Of a stretch of 64,000 nucleotides of DNA, positions 53,451 through 64,000 are shown in pieces. The notes beneath the pieces were generated by a model. That model ran no database searches and was not told the origin of the DNA. It saw only the letters and a program-made list of their open reading frames with translations. Source of the DNA: Mycobacterium sp. SM1 (GTDB lineage Bacteria; Actinomycetota; Actinomycetes; Mycobacteriales; Mycobacteriaceae); NCBI RefSeq assembly GCF_018361265.1, contig NZ_JAFLNH010000001.1:868001-932000 (forward strand), in the 5' to 3' direction. The position numbers were made by a program, and so were the translations under genes. The first letter of the stretch is position 1, and every line of letters begins with the position of its first letter.

Positions 53451-54062
53451 TCAGCCAGGCCAGGTGTGCCTGCGTAGCAGGATCTCGGTGACGAGTTGAG
53501 TCGCGAAATGCCGGGAGCCACGCCATCCGGCCAGTTCCCTCAGCCGGAATTCGCCATGTACACAACGTCTGCTTGCCCGGGCAACCGCATCGGCCGCGCA
53601 GCTGCTAACCAACGCCGTAGTGTCAGCGTGGACGTCGGGACAACGCTCATCGCGGATCACACCGTTCACGTCGGCTACCCGCGGATGTCCGGCGTCGATC
53701 ACTACCAGTCCGGTGAAGCGATCGTGGTAGGTCGCGGCCAGCTCCCACGCCAACGCGCCACCGCCCTGGTCGCCGACGAGCACGGCTGCCCTCACCTGCA
53801 GTGCGTCGAGGATGCCGGCCGCCGACTTGGCCGTCAGGCGCCGGTCCGCTGTGATCAGCACGGTTCGTAGCCTTGCCACGTGTAGCCGCCGGCACACCGC
53901 TTCATGCCATGACGTCGTTTGCTCAGGATCATCGAAAATGACAACGTGACGGCCATGCTCAGGCCCTTGTAAACTGACCGGAATCCGGGCGCCGTCGACC
54001 GTGTCGAGGTGTGTCACCGGTCTTGGCGATGTCGGCATAACCGCAGCGGTCATAGCGGTCAT
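53451..54062 (-). CDS. Alpha/beta-hydrolase-like protein coupled to cbbS
   Basis: A 203-residue protein whose ATG overlaps the cbbS stop by four bases. [25 protein letters not shown] start, [16 protein letters not shown] and [20 protein letters not shown] correspond to the beginning of an alpha/beta-hydrolase domain, but the nucleophile elbow GxSxG has become GDQGG (Gln instead of Ser/Asp) and the usual cap and C-terminal His region are shortened. A non-catalytic or altered role in RuBisCO function is possible. It may also be a decaying hydrolase. Confidence 0.7.
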   Translation of the reverse strand: MTAMTAAVMPTSPRPVTHLDTVDGARIPVSLQGPEHGRHVVIFDDPEQTTSWHEAVCRRLHVARLRTVLITADRRLTAKSAAGILDALQVRAAVLVGDQGGGALAWELAATYHDRFTGLVVIDAGHPRVADVNGVIRDERCPDVHADTTALVSSCAADAVARASRRCVHGEFRLRELAGWRGSRHFATQLVTEILLRRHTWPG

Positions 54063-54484
54063 GATGAGGCGTAGCGCTCACCGGCGGGTTGTCGTGTCGC
54101 GTAAGCGAACGTGGTGTATTGGATGTGGCGGTCGTTGGCTTCGGCGCGGTCGAGCCGGAAACCTGGTTCCGCGGCCGGCCGTTGCACGATGAATGACAAC
54201 GCGGTGGTCTGTCGCCCCAGGCTGGCGTCGTAGGCGTTGAGCCGCACATAGGCGTTGGGATAGGCGTTGCGGCAGGCGTTGACCTCCGCCAGCACCCCTG
54301 CGGGGTCTTTAAGATCGAACATCGGCAACCCCCACATCTCCCAGTAGGTGTTGCGTGGATGAGGGTCGTCGGTGAATTCCACCGACAACGGCCACCCGTT
54401 GGACAGGGCATAGCCGATCTGTGCGGTGATCTCCTCGTCGGTGAAATCCGGTAGATAGGAAAAGGTGCCCTGGGTGATGCGCAT
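54059..54484 (-). CDS. cbbS: RuBisCO small subunit, form I red-type
   Basis: A 141-residue small subunit: [20 protein letters not shown], then [19 protein letters not shown] and [20 protein letters not shown], the red-type pattern with a C-terminal hairpin extension that helps assembly without a Raf1/RbcX chaperone. AGGAGAACC precedes the ATG, 19 bases after cbbL. Confidence 0.95.
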   Translation of the reverse strand: MRITQGTFSYLPDFTDEEITAQIGYALSNGWPLSVEFTDDPHPRNTYWEMWGLPMFDLKDPAGVLAEVNACRNAYPNAYVRLNAYDASLGRQTTALSFIVQRPAAEPGFRLDRAEANDRHIQYTTFAYATRQPAGERYASS

Positions 54485-54503
54485 AATTGGTTCTCCTGTG
54501 CTG

Positions 54504-58192
<3,689 letters not shown>

Positions 58193-58233
58193 GTGGTCGG
58201 TAGTTGTCGGTGGTGTGCTGTAGGAACAGGGGT

Positions 58234-58818
58234 GTGAATCTGGCGGTGTGGGCTGAGCGCAACGGTGTTGCGCGGGTGGCCGCGTATCGCTGGTTCCACG
58301 CCGGGCTGTTGCCGGTGCCGGCGCGGCGAGTGGGTCGGCTGATTGTGGTGGATGAGCCGATCGGCGCGGCTGGCCGAAGATCACGCACGACCGTGTACGC
58401 GCGCGGCTCCTGGGCTGATCAGAAGGCTGATTGGGATCGGCAGGTGGCGCGGGTGACCGCGTGGGCCACCGCCCAACAGATCCCGGTCGACACGGTGGTG
58501 ACCGGGGTTGGTTTCGCGCTCAACGGGCACCGCCGGAAGTTTCTCGCCGTACTGGGTGACCCGACGGTGAGTCGGATCGTGGTCGAGCGCCGGGACCGGT
58601 TCTGCCGGTTCGGCTCGAAGTACGTGCAGGCGGCGCTGGCCGCCCAGGGCCGTGAGCTGGTGGTGGTCGATTCGGCTGAGGTCGATGACGACCCGGCGCG
58701 GGATATGAGCGAGATCCTCACCAGTATGTGCGCTTGGTTGTATGGCAAACGCGCTGCGCAGAACGGGGCCAAGCGCGCGCTGGCGGCCGCGGCGTCCGAC
58801 GAGGTGGGGGTGGCCTGA
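58234..58818 (+). CDS. tnpA: IS607-family serine recombinase TnpA (copy 2)
   Basis: A 194-residue protein closely related to the one at 16373: MerR-like WAERNGVARVAAYRWFHAG followed by a serine-resolvase domain. Here the catalytic segment reads YARGSWADQKADWDRQ rather than YARVSSADQKADLDRQ, so the nucleophile region has changed VSS to GSW: the second serine is lost but the first remains, and activity is uncertain. It starts with GTG. Confidence 0.92.
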   Translation: MNLAVWAERNGVARVAAYRWFHAGLLPVPARRVGRLIVVDEPIGAAGRRSRTTVYARGSWADQKADWDRQVARVTAWATAQQIPVDTVVTGVGFALNGHRRKFLAVLGDPTVSRIVVERRDRFCRFGSKYVQAALAAQGRELVVVDSAEVDDDPARDMSEILTSMCAWLYGKRAAQNGAKRALAAAASDEVGVA

Positions 58819-58819
58819 G

Positions 58820-60199
58820 ATGCCGCGTTTTGAGGTGCCCGACGGCTGGTGTGTGCAGGCGTTCTGTTTCACCCTGGACCCGAACGGGGGCCAGGCCCGC
58901 GCGCTGGCGCGGCATTTCGGGGCCCGCCGCAAGGCCTACAACTGGGGCGTCGCCACGCTGAAAGCCGATATCCGGGCGTGGCACGCCGCCGGTGTTAAGA
59001 CCGCGAGGCCCTCGCTGGGGGTGTTGCGGAAACGCTGGAATCAGGTCAAAGACGAGGTGTGTGTCAACGCCGAGACGGGCCAGCCGTGGTGGGGTGAGTG
59101 CTCCAAAGAGGCCTACGCGGACGGGATCGCCGCCGCGGTGGACGCCTACTGGAACTGGCAGAGCTCCCGATCGGGCAAACGCGACGGCAAGCCGATGGGC
59201 TTCCCCCGGTTGAAGAAGAAAAGACGCGACGCCGACCGGGTGAGGTTCACCACCGAGGCGATGCGCGTCGAACCCGACCGCCGGCATGTCGCCTTGCCGG
59301 TGATCGGCACTGTCCGCACTCATGAGAGCACCCGCCGCATCGAGCGACTCATCGCCAAGGGCCGCGCGCGGGTGCTGGCGATCAGCGTGCGGCGCGACGG
59401 CGCCCGACTCGACGCGAGCGTTCGGGTGCTGGTGCAGCGGCCGATTCAGCCCGGCGTGGCGCTGCCCGAGTCGCGGGTCGGTGTCGACGTCGGGGTGCGC
59501 CGGCTGGCGAGCGTGGCCAGCGCCGGCGGCGGCGTGATCGAACAGGTGGCTAACCCGCGCCCGCTTGGCGCGGCGCTGCGCGAATTACGGCGGGTGTCGC
59601 GGGCCCGTTCACGCTGTGTGAAAGGCTCCCGCCAATATCGTGAGCGCGCCACGCAGATGTCTCGGCTGTATCGCCGGGTCAACGATGTCCGCACCCATCA
59701 CCTGCACGTTCTGACAACACGATTGGCCAAAACCCACGGCCGGGTCGTGGTGGAAGCATTAGACGCCGCCGGGATGCTGCGGCAAAAGGGCCTGCCGGGG
59801 GCTCGCGCCCGGCGGCGGGGACTCTCCGATGCTGCCCTGGGCACCCTGCGGCGGCATCTGTCCTACAAGGCTGGCTGGTACGGGTCACGGCTGGTGGTCG
59901 CTGACCGCTGGTTCCCGTCGAGCAAAACCTGCCGCCTTTGTGGGCATGTGCAGGACATCGGATGGGACGAAAAGTGGCAATGTGCCACGTGTTTGGCGGT
60001 CCATCAGCGCGATGACAACGCCGCGATCAACCTCGCGCGCTACGGGGAAACCATTAGCGTCGTCGGCCCAGTTGGGGCCGCCGTCAAGCGTGGAGCCGAC
60101 CGTAAGACCCGGCCTGGCCGGGCAGGTGGCCGTGAAGCGCGGAAGGGACGCGGCCGCAAGGCCGCCGAACAACCCCGAGACGGGGTGCAAGTCGCGTGA
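58820..60199 (+). CDS. tnpB: IS607-associated TnpB nuclease (copy 2)
   Basis: A 459-residue TnpB beginning ATG 58820, one base after the tnpA stop. RuvC residues are intact: VGVDVGVRRLA, VVVEALDAAGML and HQRDDNAAINLA; the zinc ribbon is CRLC...CATC. Overall it is highly similar to copy 1 but with many substitutions, so the two insertions are not recent twins. Its right end has been separated by the nested insert. Confidence 0.93.
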   Translation: MPRFEVPDGWCVQAFCFTLDPNGGQARALARHFGARRKAYNWGVATLKADIRAWHAAGVKTARPSLGVLRKRWNQVKDEVCVNAETGQPWWGECSKEAYADGIAAAVDAYWNWQSSRSGKRDGKPMGFPRLKKKRRDADRVRFTTEAMRVEPDRRHVALPVIGTVRTHESTRRIERLIAKGRARVLAISVRRDGARLDASVRVLVQRPIQPGVALPESRVGVDVGVRRLASVASAGGGVIEQVANPRPLGAALRELRRVSRARSRCVKGSRQYRERATQMSRLYRRVNDVRTHHLHVLTTRLAKTHGRVVVEALDAAGMLRQKGLPGARARRRGLSDAALGTLRRHLSYKAGWYGSRLVVADRWFPSSKTCRLCGHVQDIGWDEKWQCATCLAVHQRDDNAAINLARYGETISVVGPVGAAVKRGADRKTRPGRAGGREARKGRGRKAAEQPRDGVQVA

Positions 60200-60206
60200 C
60201 CACTAG
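60172..60206 (+). ncRNA. Interrupted right-end/omega-RNA structure, left part
   Basis: The first hairpin ACCCC-GAGAC-GGGGT (60172-60186) and the left arm GCAAGT (60187-60192) of the terminal dyad are present, ending at CACTAG 60206. The right arm ACTTGC is found only at 63508-63513, so the structure is split by the 3.3-kb insert. Confidence 0.55.
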
Positions 60207-61097
60207 CCGGGCTTCGCCCCATCCCGGCGGGCATGTTGTCTGGTGGCGCTTTGGGGGCTCCGACCCGGGCGGGATGAAGACCCTGGTCGATTGGTGTCGA
60301 TCGGGTGTATGAACCGCATAACGCGGTTGGTAGGCCAATGCTGGCCGCCCGTCCGAACCGGAGCCCATCATGACCGTAGCGCGCAGTGCCGGTGATGTCT
60401 TGTCCGAACACACGCTGTTCGAGGTCGAGTCCATCGACCGGGTGTATCTGAACGTGTGGATGCCACGGTTGTCCTATGGCGGCGGGGTTCAGGGCTTCTT
60501 CGTCGGCCACCGGGGCCACCACTACGCCTCCACTGCGTTGATGGATCCGATGACGAAGGCGTTCGTCGCCGATATCCACGGTTTCGTTGCTGCGCGGGGC
60601 CTGGAGGTGGTGTCGTTCGGCAAGGAACGCAAAGACGATTTGGCCCAGCGGTTCCTGGCCCGGTTCACCGATCCGGAAGGGGTCCTGTTCGTGGGCCGGG
60701 CCCAGGAGAAGGCACTGGTCTGGCGTACTCAGCGCCGCTACAGCCGCGACGGTTCTTCCTACGCATGGCTCGTGCGATCCACCGCGTTCGTCAACCACTT
60801 CTATTTCTACTGCGTCGATGAGGACTTCGGCCCGTTCTTCATCAAGTTCTGCACCTACTTCCCCTACACCGCCAAGTTGTGCATCAACGGAAACGAATGG
60901 GCTAAACGCCAGGCCGCCAAGGCGGGGATCGCATTCGAAGCCCTCGACAACGGGTTCGCCTCGGTCGCCGACGTCGACCGGCTGCAGGCGATCTGCGACA
61001 GTCTTGGCCCCGACCAGATCGAGGCGCTGCTACGTAAATGGCTGCGGATCCTGCCCAACCCATTCACCGATGAGGACATCACCGCCGGGCTACCGCT

Positions 61098-61105
61098 ACG
61101 AATTG
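61098..61105. repeat. Target-site duplication of the IS1081-like element
   Basis: ACGAATTG at 61098-61105 is repeated at 62540-62547, directly flanking the element; 8 bases is normal for the IS256 family. Confidence 0.8.
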
Positions 61106-62539
61106 AGTTGCGTCCAGGGAGGTGGTGTACGACCCGCTGATTAGCGGGTGTGTCGCAGCCCAGTAGAGGGCGGTCATCGCGTGATCCTTCGAAACGACGG
61201 ATCAAGTCACCCGAAGGAGAACAACGCGATGACCAACCACCACCCTATCGATGTTGAGAAGCTGTTGGAGGAGCAACTCGCCGCGGCGAGCCCGGATTTG
61301 CTGCGGGCGCTGTCGTCGACGTTTATTCAGGCCCTGATGGGCGCGGAGGCCGACGCGGTGTGCAGCGCTGGCTATGGGCAACGTAGTCCGGGTCGCACCA
61401 ATCGGCGCAACGGGTATCGGCCTCGGGATTTCGATACCCGCGTCGGCACGATCAAGCTGGCAATTCCCAAGTTGCGCCGGGGGAGCTATTTCCCGGACTG
61501 GCTGCTGGAGCGGCGCAAGCGGGCCGAGCGGGCGCTGACCAGTGTGGTGGCGACCTGCTATCTGCTCGGTGTGTCCACCCGGCGCATGGAGCGCCTCGTC
61601 GAATCCCTCGGCGTGACAAGCCTTTCTAAATCGCAGGTCTCGGTCATGGCTGCCGAGCTCGATGAGGCGGTGGAGGCGTTTCGCACCCGCCCACTGGATG
61701 CCGGCCCCTACACGTTTGTGGCCGCGGACGCCCTGGTGCTCAAGGTGCGCGAGGGCGGGCGGGTGGTCGGGGTGCACACCCTGATCGCCACCGGCGTCAA
61801 CGCCGAGGGCTACCGCGAAATCCTGGGCGTGCAGGTCACCTCCGCCGAGGATGCAGCGGGCTGGTTGGCGTTCTTCCGCGACCTGGTGGCTCGCGGGCTG
61901 TCCGGGGTGGCCCTGGTCACCAGTGACGCCCATCCCGGGCTGGTCGAGGCCATTGGCGCCACCTTGCCCGGAGCGGCCTGGCAGCGCTGCCGCACCCATT
62001 ACGCGGTCAACCTGATGACCGTCACCCCGAAATCGTCCTGGCCGTGGGTGCGCACCCTGCTGCACTCGATCTTCGACCAGCCTGACGCGGAATCTGTTGC
62101 AGCTCAGTATGATCGAGTACTCGACGCGCTGAGTGGCAAGCTGCCGAAAGTGGCTGAGCACCTTGATGCCGCCCGCGCCGAGCTGCTGGCGTTCACCGCC
62201 TTCCCCAAACAGATCTGGCGCCAGATTTGGTCGAATAATCCCCAGGAGCGGCTCAACAAAGAGATCCGGCGCCGAACCGACGTGGTGGGCATCTTCCCCG
62301 ATCGCAGTGCGATCATCCGCCTCGTCGGCGCGGTGTTAGCTGAACAGCACGACGAATGGATCGAAGGCCGCCGCTACCTTGGCCTCGACGTGCTCACCCG
62401 ATCCCGCGCAGTGCTGGCCACCACCGACCAACCGGTCGATGACCAGTCCGGCACCACCACGCCGGCATTGATGGCCTAAACTCCCACCCGAAGGGTCACG
62501 CATCGAGCGAACTCATACACCACCACTCCGGACTTGGCC
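61106..62539 (+). mobile_element. IS256-family, IS1081-like insertion sequence (1434 bp)
   Basis: Imperfect inverted repeats of ~27 bases: the left end (61106-61132) and the reverse complement of the right end (62513-62539) share GTCC, GG and GTGGTGTA among about 18 identical positions. An ACGAATTG duplication flanks it and it carries one IS1081-like transposase. Removing it rejoins the two halves of the disrupted gene as GYRYELSILQ. Confidence 0.88.
61229..62479 (+). CDS. IS1081-like transposase, Mutator/IS256 family
   Basis: A 416-residue DDE transposase very similar to IS1081 of M. tuberculosis over its whole length (SPDLLRALSSTFIQALMGAEADAV, GSYFPDWLLERRKRAERALTS, LLGVSTRRMERLVESLGV). 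Catalytic acids lie in AADALVLKV, VTSDAHPGL and NNPQERLNKE. AAGGAGAAC precedes ATG 61229. Reading frame is intact, so the IS may be active. Confidence 0.95.
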   Translation: MTNHHPIDVEKLLEEQLAAASPDLLRALSSTFIQALMGAEADAVCSAGYGQRSPGRTNRRNGYRPRDFDTRVGTIKLAIPKLRRGSYFPDWLLERRKRAERALTSVVATCYLLGVSTRRMERLVESLGVTSLSKSQVSVMAAELDEAVEAFRTRPLDAGPYTFVAADALVLKVREGGRVVGVHTLIATGVNAEGYREILGVQVTSAEDAAGWLAFFRDLVARGLSGVALVTSDAHPGLVEAIGATLPGAAWQRCRTHYAVNLMTVTPKSSWPWVRTLLHSIFDQPDAESVAAQYDRVLDALSGKLPKVAEHLDAARAELLAFTAFPKQIWRQIWSNNPQERLNKEIRRRTDVVGIFPDRSAIIRLVGAVLAEQHDEWIEGRRYLGLDVLTRSRAVLATTDQPVDDQSGTTTPALMA

Positions 62540-63493
62540 ACGAATTGTCGATTCTGCAGGCCGAATTCTCGCTGACCCAAATGCTGGACCGCCCGGTGTC
62601 GGGCCGGATCTTCTTCGAGCAGGTCATCCGCGACAATCTCGACATCGGCCGACCCGACCATGTCTCGTTGATCTTCAACCGCCGCATCGTGGGCAGCGGC
62701 AAACGCAAGACCCCGGGCCAGTTTCGCACCCGGGTGATCACCGACGGTGTCGTCCCGTCACTGCACGTGGACTACAAGACCAGCAAAGTCAAGCAATACC
62801 AGAAAGAAGGGAAAGCGCTGCGCACCGAAACCACCATCAACAATCCCCGCGACTTCGGTATCTGCAAACGGCTGACCAGCCTGCCCGACCTGCGGCAGCT
62901 CGGCTTTTCGGCCAACCGGCGCCTGCTCGGCGTCCAAACCATCAGCCACGACCCGATCCGCGGCGCCAAAACATTCACCGACCTGACCACACCAGTCTTC
63001 ACCGACTCCGGTACCCGCATACCCGGGCTGCGTTTCGGTGACATCCAAGTACACGCCCTGCTGCAGGTTTTGCTCGTCCACCGGCTCCTGGTCCACGGCT
63101 TCACCAGCCGTGACCTGCGCACCCTGATCGCGCCCCTGCTCGGCAAGACCGCCGAACACATCACCGCCGGCCAGATGACCTACGACCTGCGACGCCTGCG
63201 CGCCCACGGCCTCATCCAACGCGTCCCCCACACCCGCCGCTACACCGTCACCGCAACCGGACTGCAACACGCATTCTTATTCACCCGCGTCCACGACCAC
63301 CTGCTGCGCGCCGGACTCGCCCAGGCCAGCGACCCCAGCCCACCGCGAAAATCCAAGCTGCACAACGCCTCCCGCGCATATCAAGCCGCCATCGACGAAC
63401 TCACCCGACAGGCCCTACACGCCGCCTGAGCATTCGCGACTCGTTCGCCATACTTGACTCAATATTCACGGCGAGGACGCCTAAGCTAACTAG

Positions 63494-63515
63494 CTAAAGA
63501 TCACTCACTTGCAAC
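63494..63515 (+). other. Displaced right end of IS607 copy 2
   Basis: CTAAAGATCACTCACTTGCA and AC match the right end of copy 1 (18340-18361) with one change, followed by GG and then CTGTAACG, the original end of gap. It proves that the DNA between tnpB and this point was inserted later. Confidence 0.8.
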
Positions 63516-63558
63516 GGCTGTAACGTCGCCCACCGAGGACCGCGCTTGCGCCTTAGGG

Positions 63559-63981
63559 CTATATCGGTTCCCTCCGGCTGCGGGCAAATCTGGCATCGCA
63601 GTACCGAATCATCATAATCGCAGCGGCGATCGCCACCACCAACAGCGCCAACACACCAAGCTCGAGCAGCAGGCGGTCCAGCTGCGCATTCGACTGCGGC
63701 TCCTCAAATCTCGCGGTCACGATTAAGATCCGCCGCACGGTGGCGATCAGTCCAACGAACAGGAACGGTTCGGCCGCGATTTCGTGGCTGACGATCACGG
63801 TCCGTATCGTGTAGGCGAGTTCGGCAATGATGAGCACCAGCAAAATCCGGTCAAGGACCAAGGTACCGCCTTGCATTGCGGTGGTCCGCAATGACGCGGC
63901 CTCGATTACCGCCTGCGCAGCGCCGATCGCCGCCAGAATGGCTGCCGCGATCAGAAACGTAAACGCGACGCCGTTGACCAT
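63559..63981 (-). CDS. PsiE-family membrane protein
   Basis: A protein of at least 140 residues with four hydrophobic helices (FTFLIAAAILAAIGAAQAVI, LDRILLVLIIAELAYTIRTV, FLFVGLIATVRRILIVTA, LGVLALLVVAIAAAIMMI), matching the phosphate-starvation-inducible PsiE family. The ATG at 63981 lies 19 bases from the window edge and the frame may extend further left of it. Native convergent neighbour of gap before the insertions. Function unknown. Confidence 0.8.
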   Translation of the reverse strand: MVNGVAFTFLIAAAILAAIGAAQAVIEAASLRTTAMQGGTLVLDRILLVLIIAELAYTIRTVIVSHEIAAEPFLFVGLIATVRRILIVTARFEEPQSNAQLDRLLLELGVLALLVVAIAAAIMMIRYCDARFARSRREPI

Positions 63982-64000
63982 TGTCTCGAAACGGCGGGTG

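Larger units (their letters stand above)
60370..63429 (+). pseudogene. Uncharacterised element gene, broken by frameshift and IS
   Basis: Two halves of one ~450-residue gene. The first (60370-~61097) contains VYLNVWMPRLSYGGGVQGFF, GHRGHHYASTALMDPMTKAF, EGVLFVGRAQEKALVW and FGPFFIKFCTYFPYTAKLC. The second (from 62545 to 63429) continues ILQAEFSLTQMLDRPVSGRI, GKRKTPGQFRTRVITDGVVP and TYDLRRLRAHGLIQRVPHTR. An extra G in GCCGGGCTAC (~61088) shifts the frame before an IS1081-like element. The family occurs in many bacteria, often in several copies, without known function. The C-terminal ~110 residues look like a winged helix. Confidence 0.75.
60207..63493 (+). mobile_element. Nested ~3.3-kb insertion in the IS607 right end
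   Basis: Copy 1 provides the empty site CACTAG-AGATCACTC. In copy 2 the left side ends CACTAG (60206) and the right side resumes CTAAAGATCACTC at 63494, so 60207-63493 is inserted, with CTA(G/A) or ACTAG as possible 3-5 base duplication. It carries one broken uncharacterised gene; the ancestral insert without the IS1081-like element was ~1.85 kb. Terminal inverted repeats are not evident. 60207-60369 is GC-rich with small hairpins and no gene. Confidence 0.65.

Noticed and set aside
53451..54062. The cbbS-coupled gene as a CbbX/CbbQ activase
   Set aside because: No Walker A or AAA+ motif; the sequence is alpha/beta-hydrolase-like.

Overview
The window is high-GC actinobacterial DNA with many leaderless-type starts, a mycothiol gene, F420-linked and mycobacterial envelope genes, and a gene order that, as I recall it, follows Mycobacterium tuberculosis from Rv0827c down to Rv0800 (inverted here). 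I read it as a chromosome segment of a non-tuberculous Mycobacterium. All assignments come from reading motifs and remembered family sequences; no search was run.

Layout. (1) 1-2000: the right end of an integrated element (HTH/excisionase-like protein plus tyrosine integrase) abutting the 3' end of tRNA-Phe, then tRNA-Asp, tRNA-Glu and tRNA-Lys. (2) 2-16 kb: core genes: Tat-exported F420 oxidoreductase, KmtR-type metal sensor with a His-rich protein, TetR, DesA1, Dus, LCP ligase, PhoY2, a complete pstS-pstC-pstA-phoT operon behind a PHO box, MshD, GlnR. (3) 16.3-18.4 kb: intact IS607-family element (TnpA/TnpB) inserted upstream of lmeA. (4) 18.4-35 kb: core genes: LmeA, ThiX, a polycysteine leader peptide before the DUF4395-cysA-sseC sulfur operon, nitrobindin, PabC-like, YgfZ, DUF3073, PurM, PurF, SCP-like, YnfA, CPBP protease, DUF2319 hydrolase, PurL, PepC. 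(5) 34.97-35.37 kb: a scar made of the first ~30 codons of a DyP peroxidase gene fused to a degenerate IS607 TnpA. (6) 35.4-58.2 kb: a hydrogen-plus-CO2 autotrophy island. A long minus-strand operon encodes a group 2a (Huc/cyanobacterial-type) [NiFe] uptake hydrogenase with HucM-like, HucS, HucL, maturation protease, two small unknowns, TPR, NifU-Rieske and six-bladed NHL proteins, HypC, HypE, HypC, HypD, a DUF6390-type protein and an unknown. Divergent from it lie an AraC regulator, HypA, HypB, fructose-1,6-bisphosphatase and phosphoribulokinase. Then come form I red-type RuBisCO (cbbL, cbbS) with a coupled alpha/beta-hydrolase-like gene, and divergently a class I aldolase and GAPDH. (7) 58.2-63.5 kb: a second IS607 element inserted at the stop codon of gap, itself split by a ~3.3 kb insertion containing an uncharacterised gene that is in turn broken by an IS1081-like IS256-family element. 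(8) A PsiE-like membrane protein at the right edge.

How it works together: Huc would feed electrons from H2 to the quinone pool; Fbp, Prk, RuBisCO, aldolase and GAPDH are the dedicated or duplicated Calvin-Benson steps. hypF, a RuBisCO activase (cbbX or cbbQO), cbbR and transketolase are not present here and must be elsewhere if the pathway is complete. The island edges carry IS607 remnants on both sides, one of which has destroyed the DyP gene, which supports acquisition or rearrangement at this site.

The most unusual signals are the nested mobile elements, where the first IS607 copy serves as an empty-site control; the RuBisCO-coupled hydrolase-like protein that lacks a catalytic serine; and several small uncharacterised proteins translationally coupled into the hydrogenase operon.
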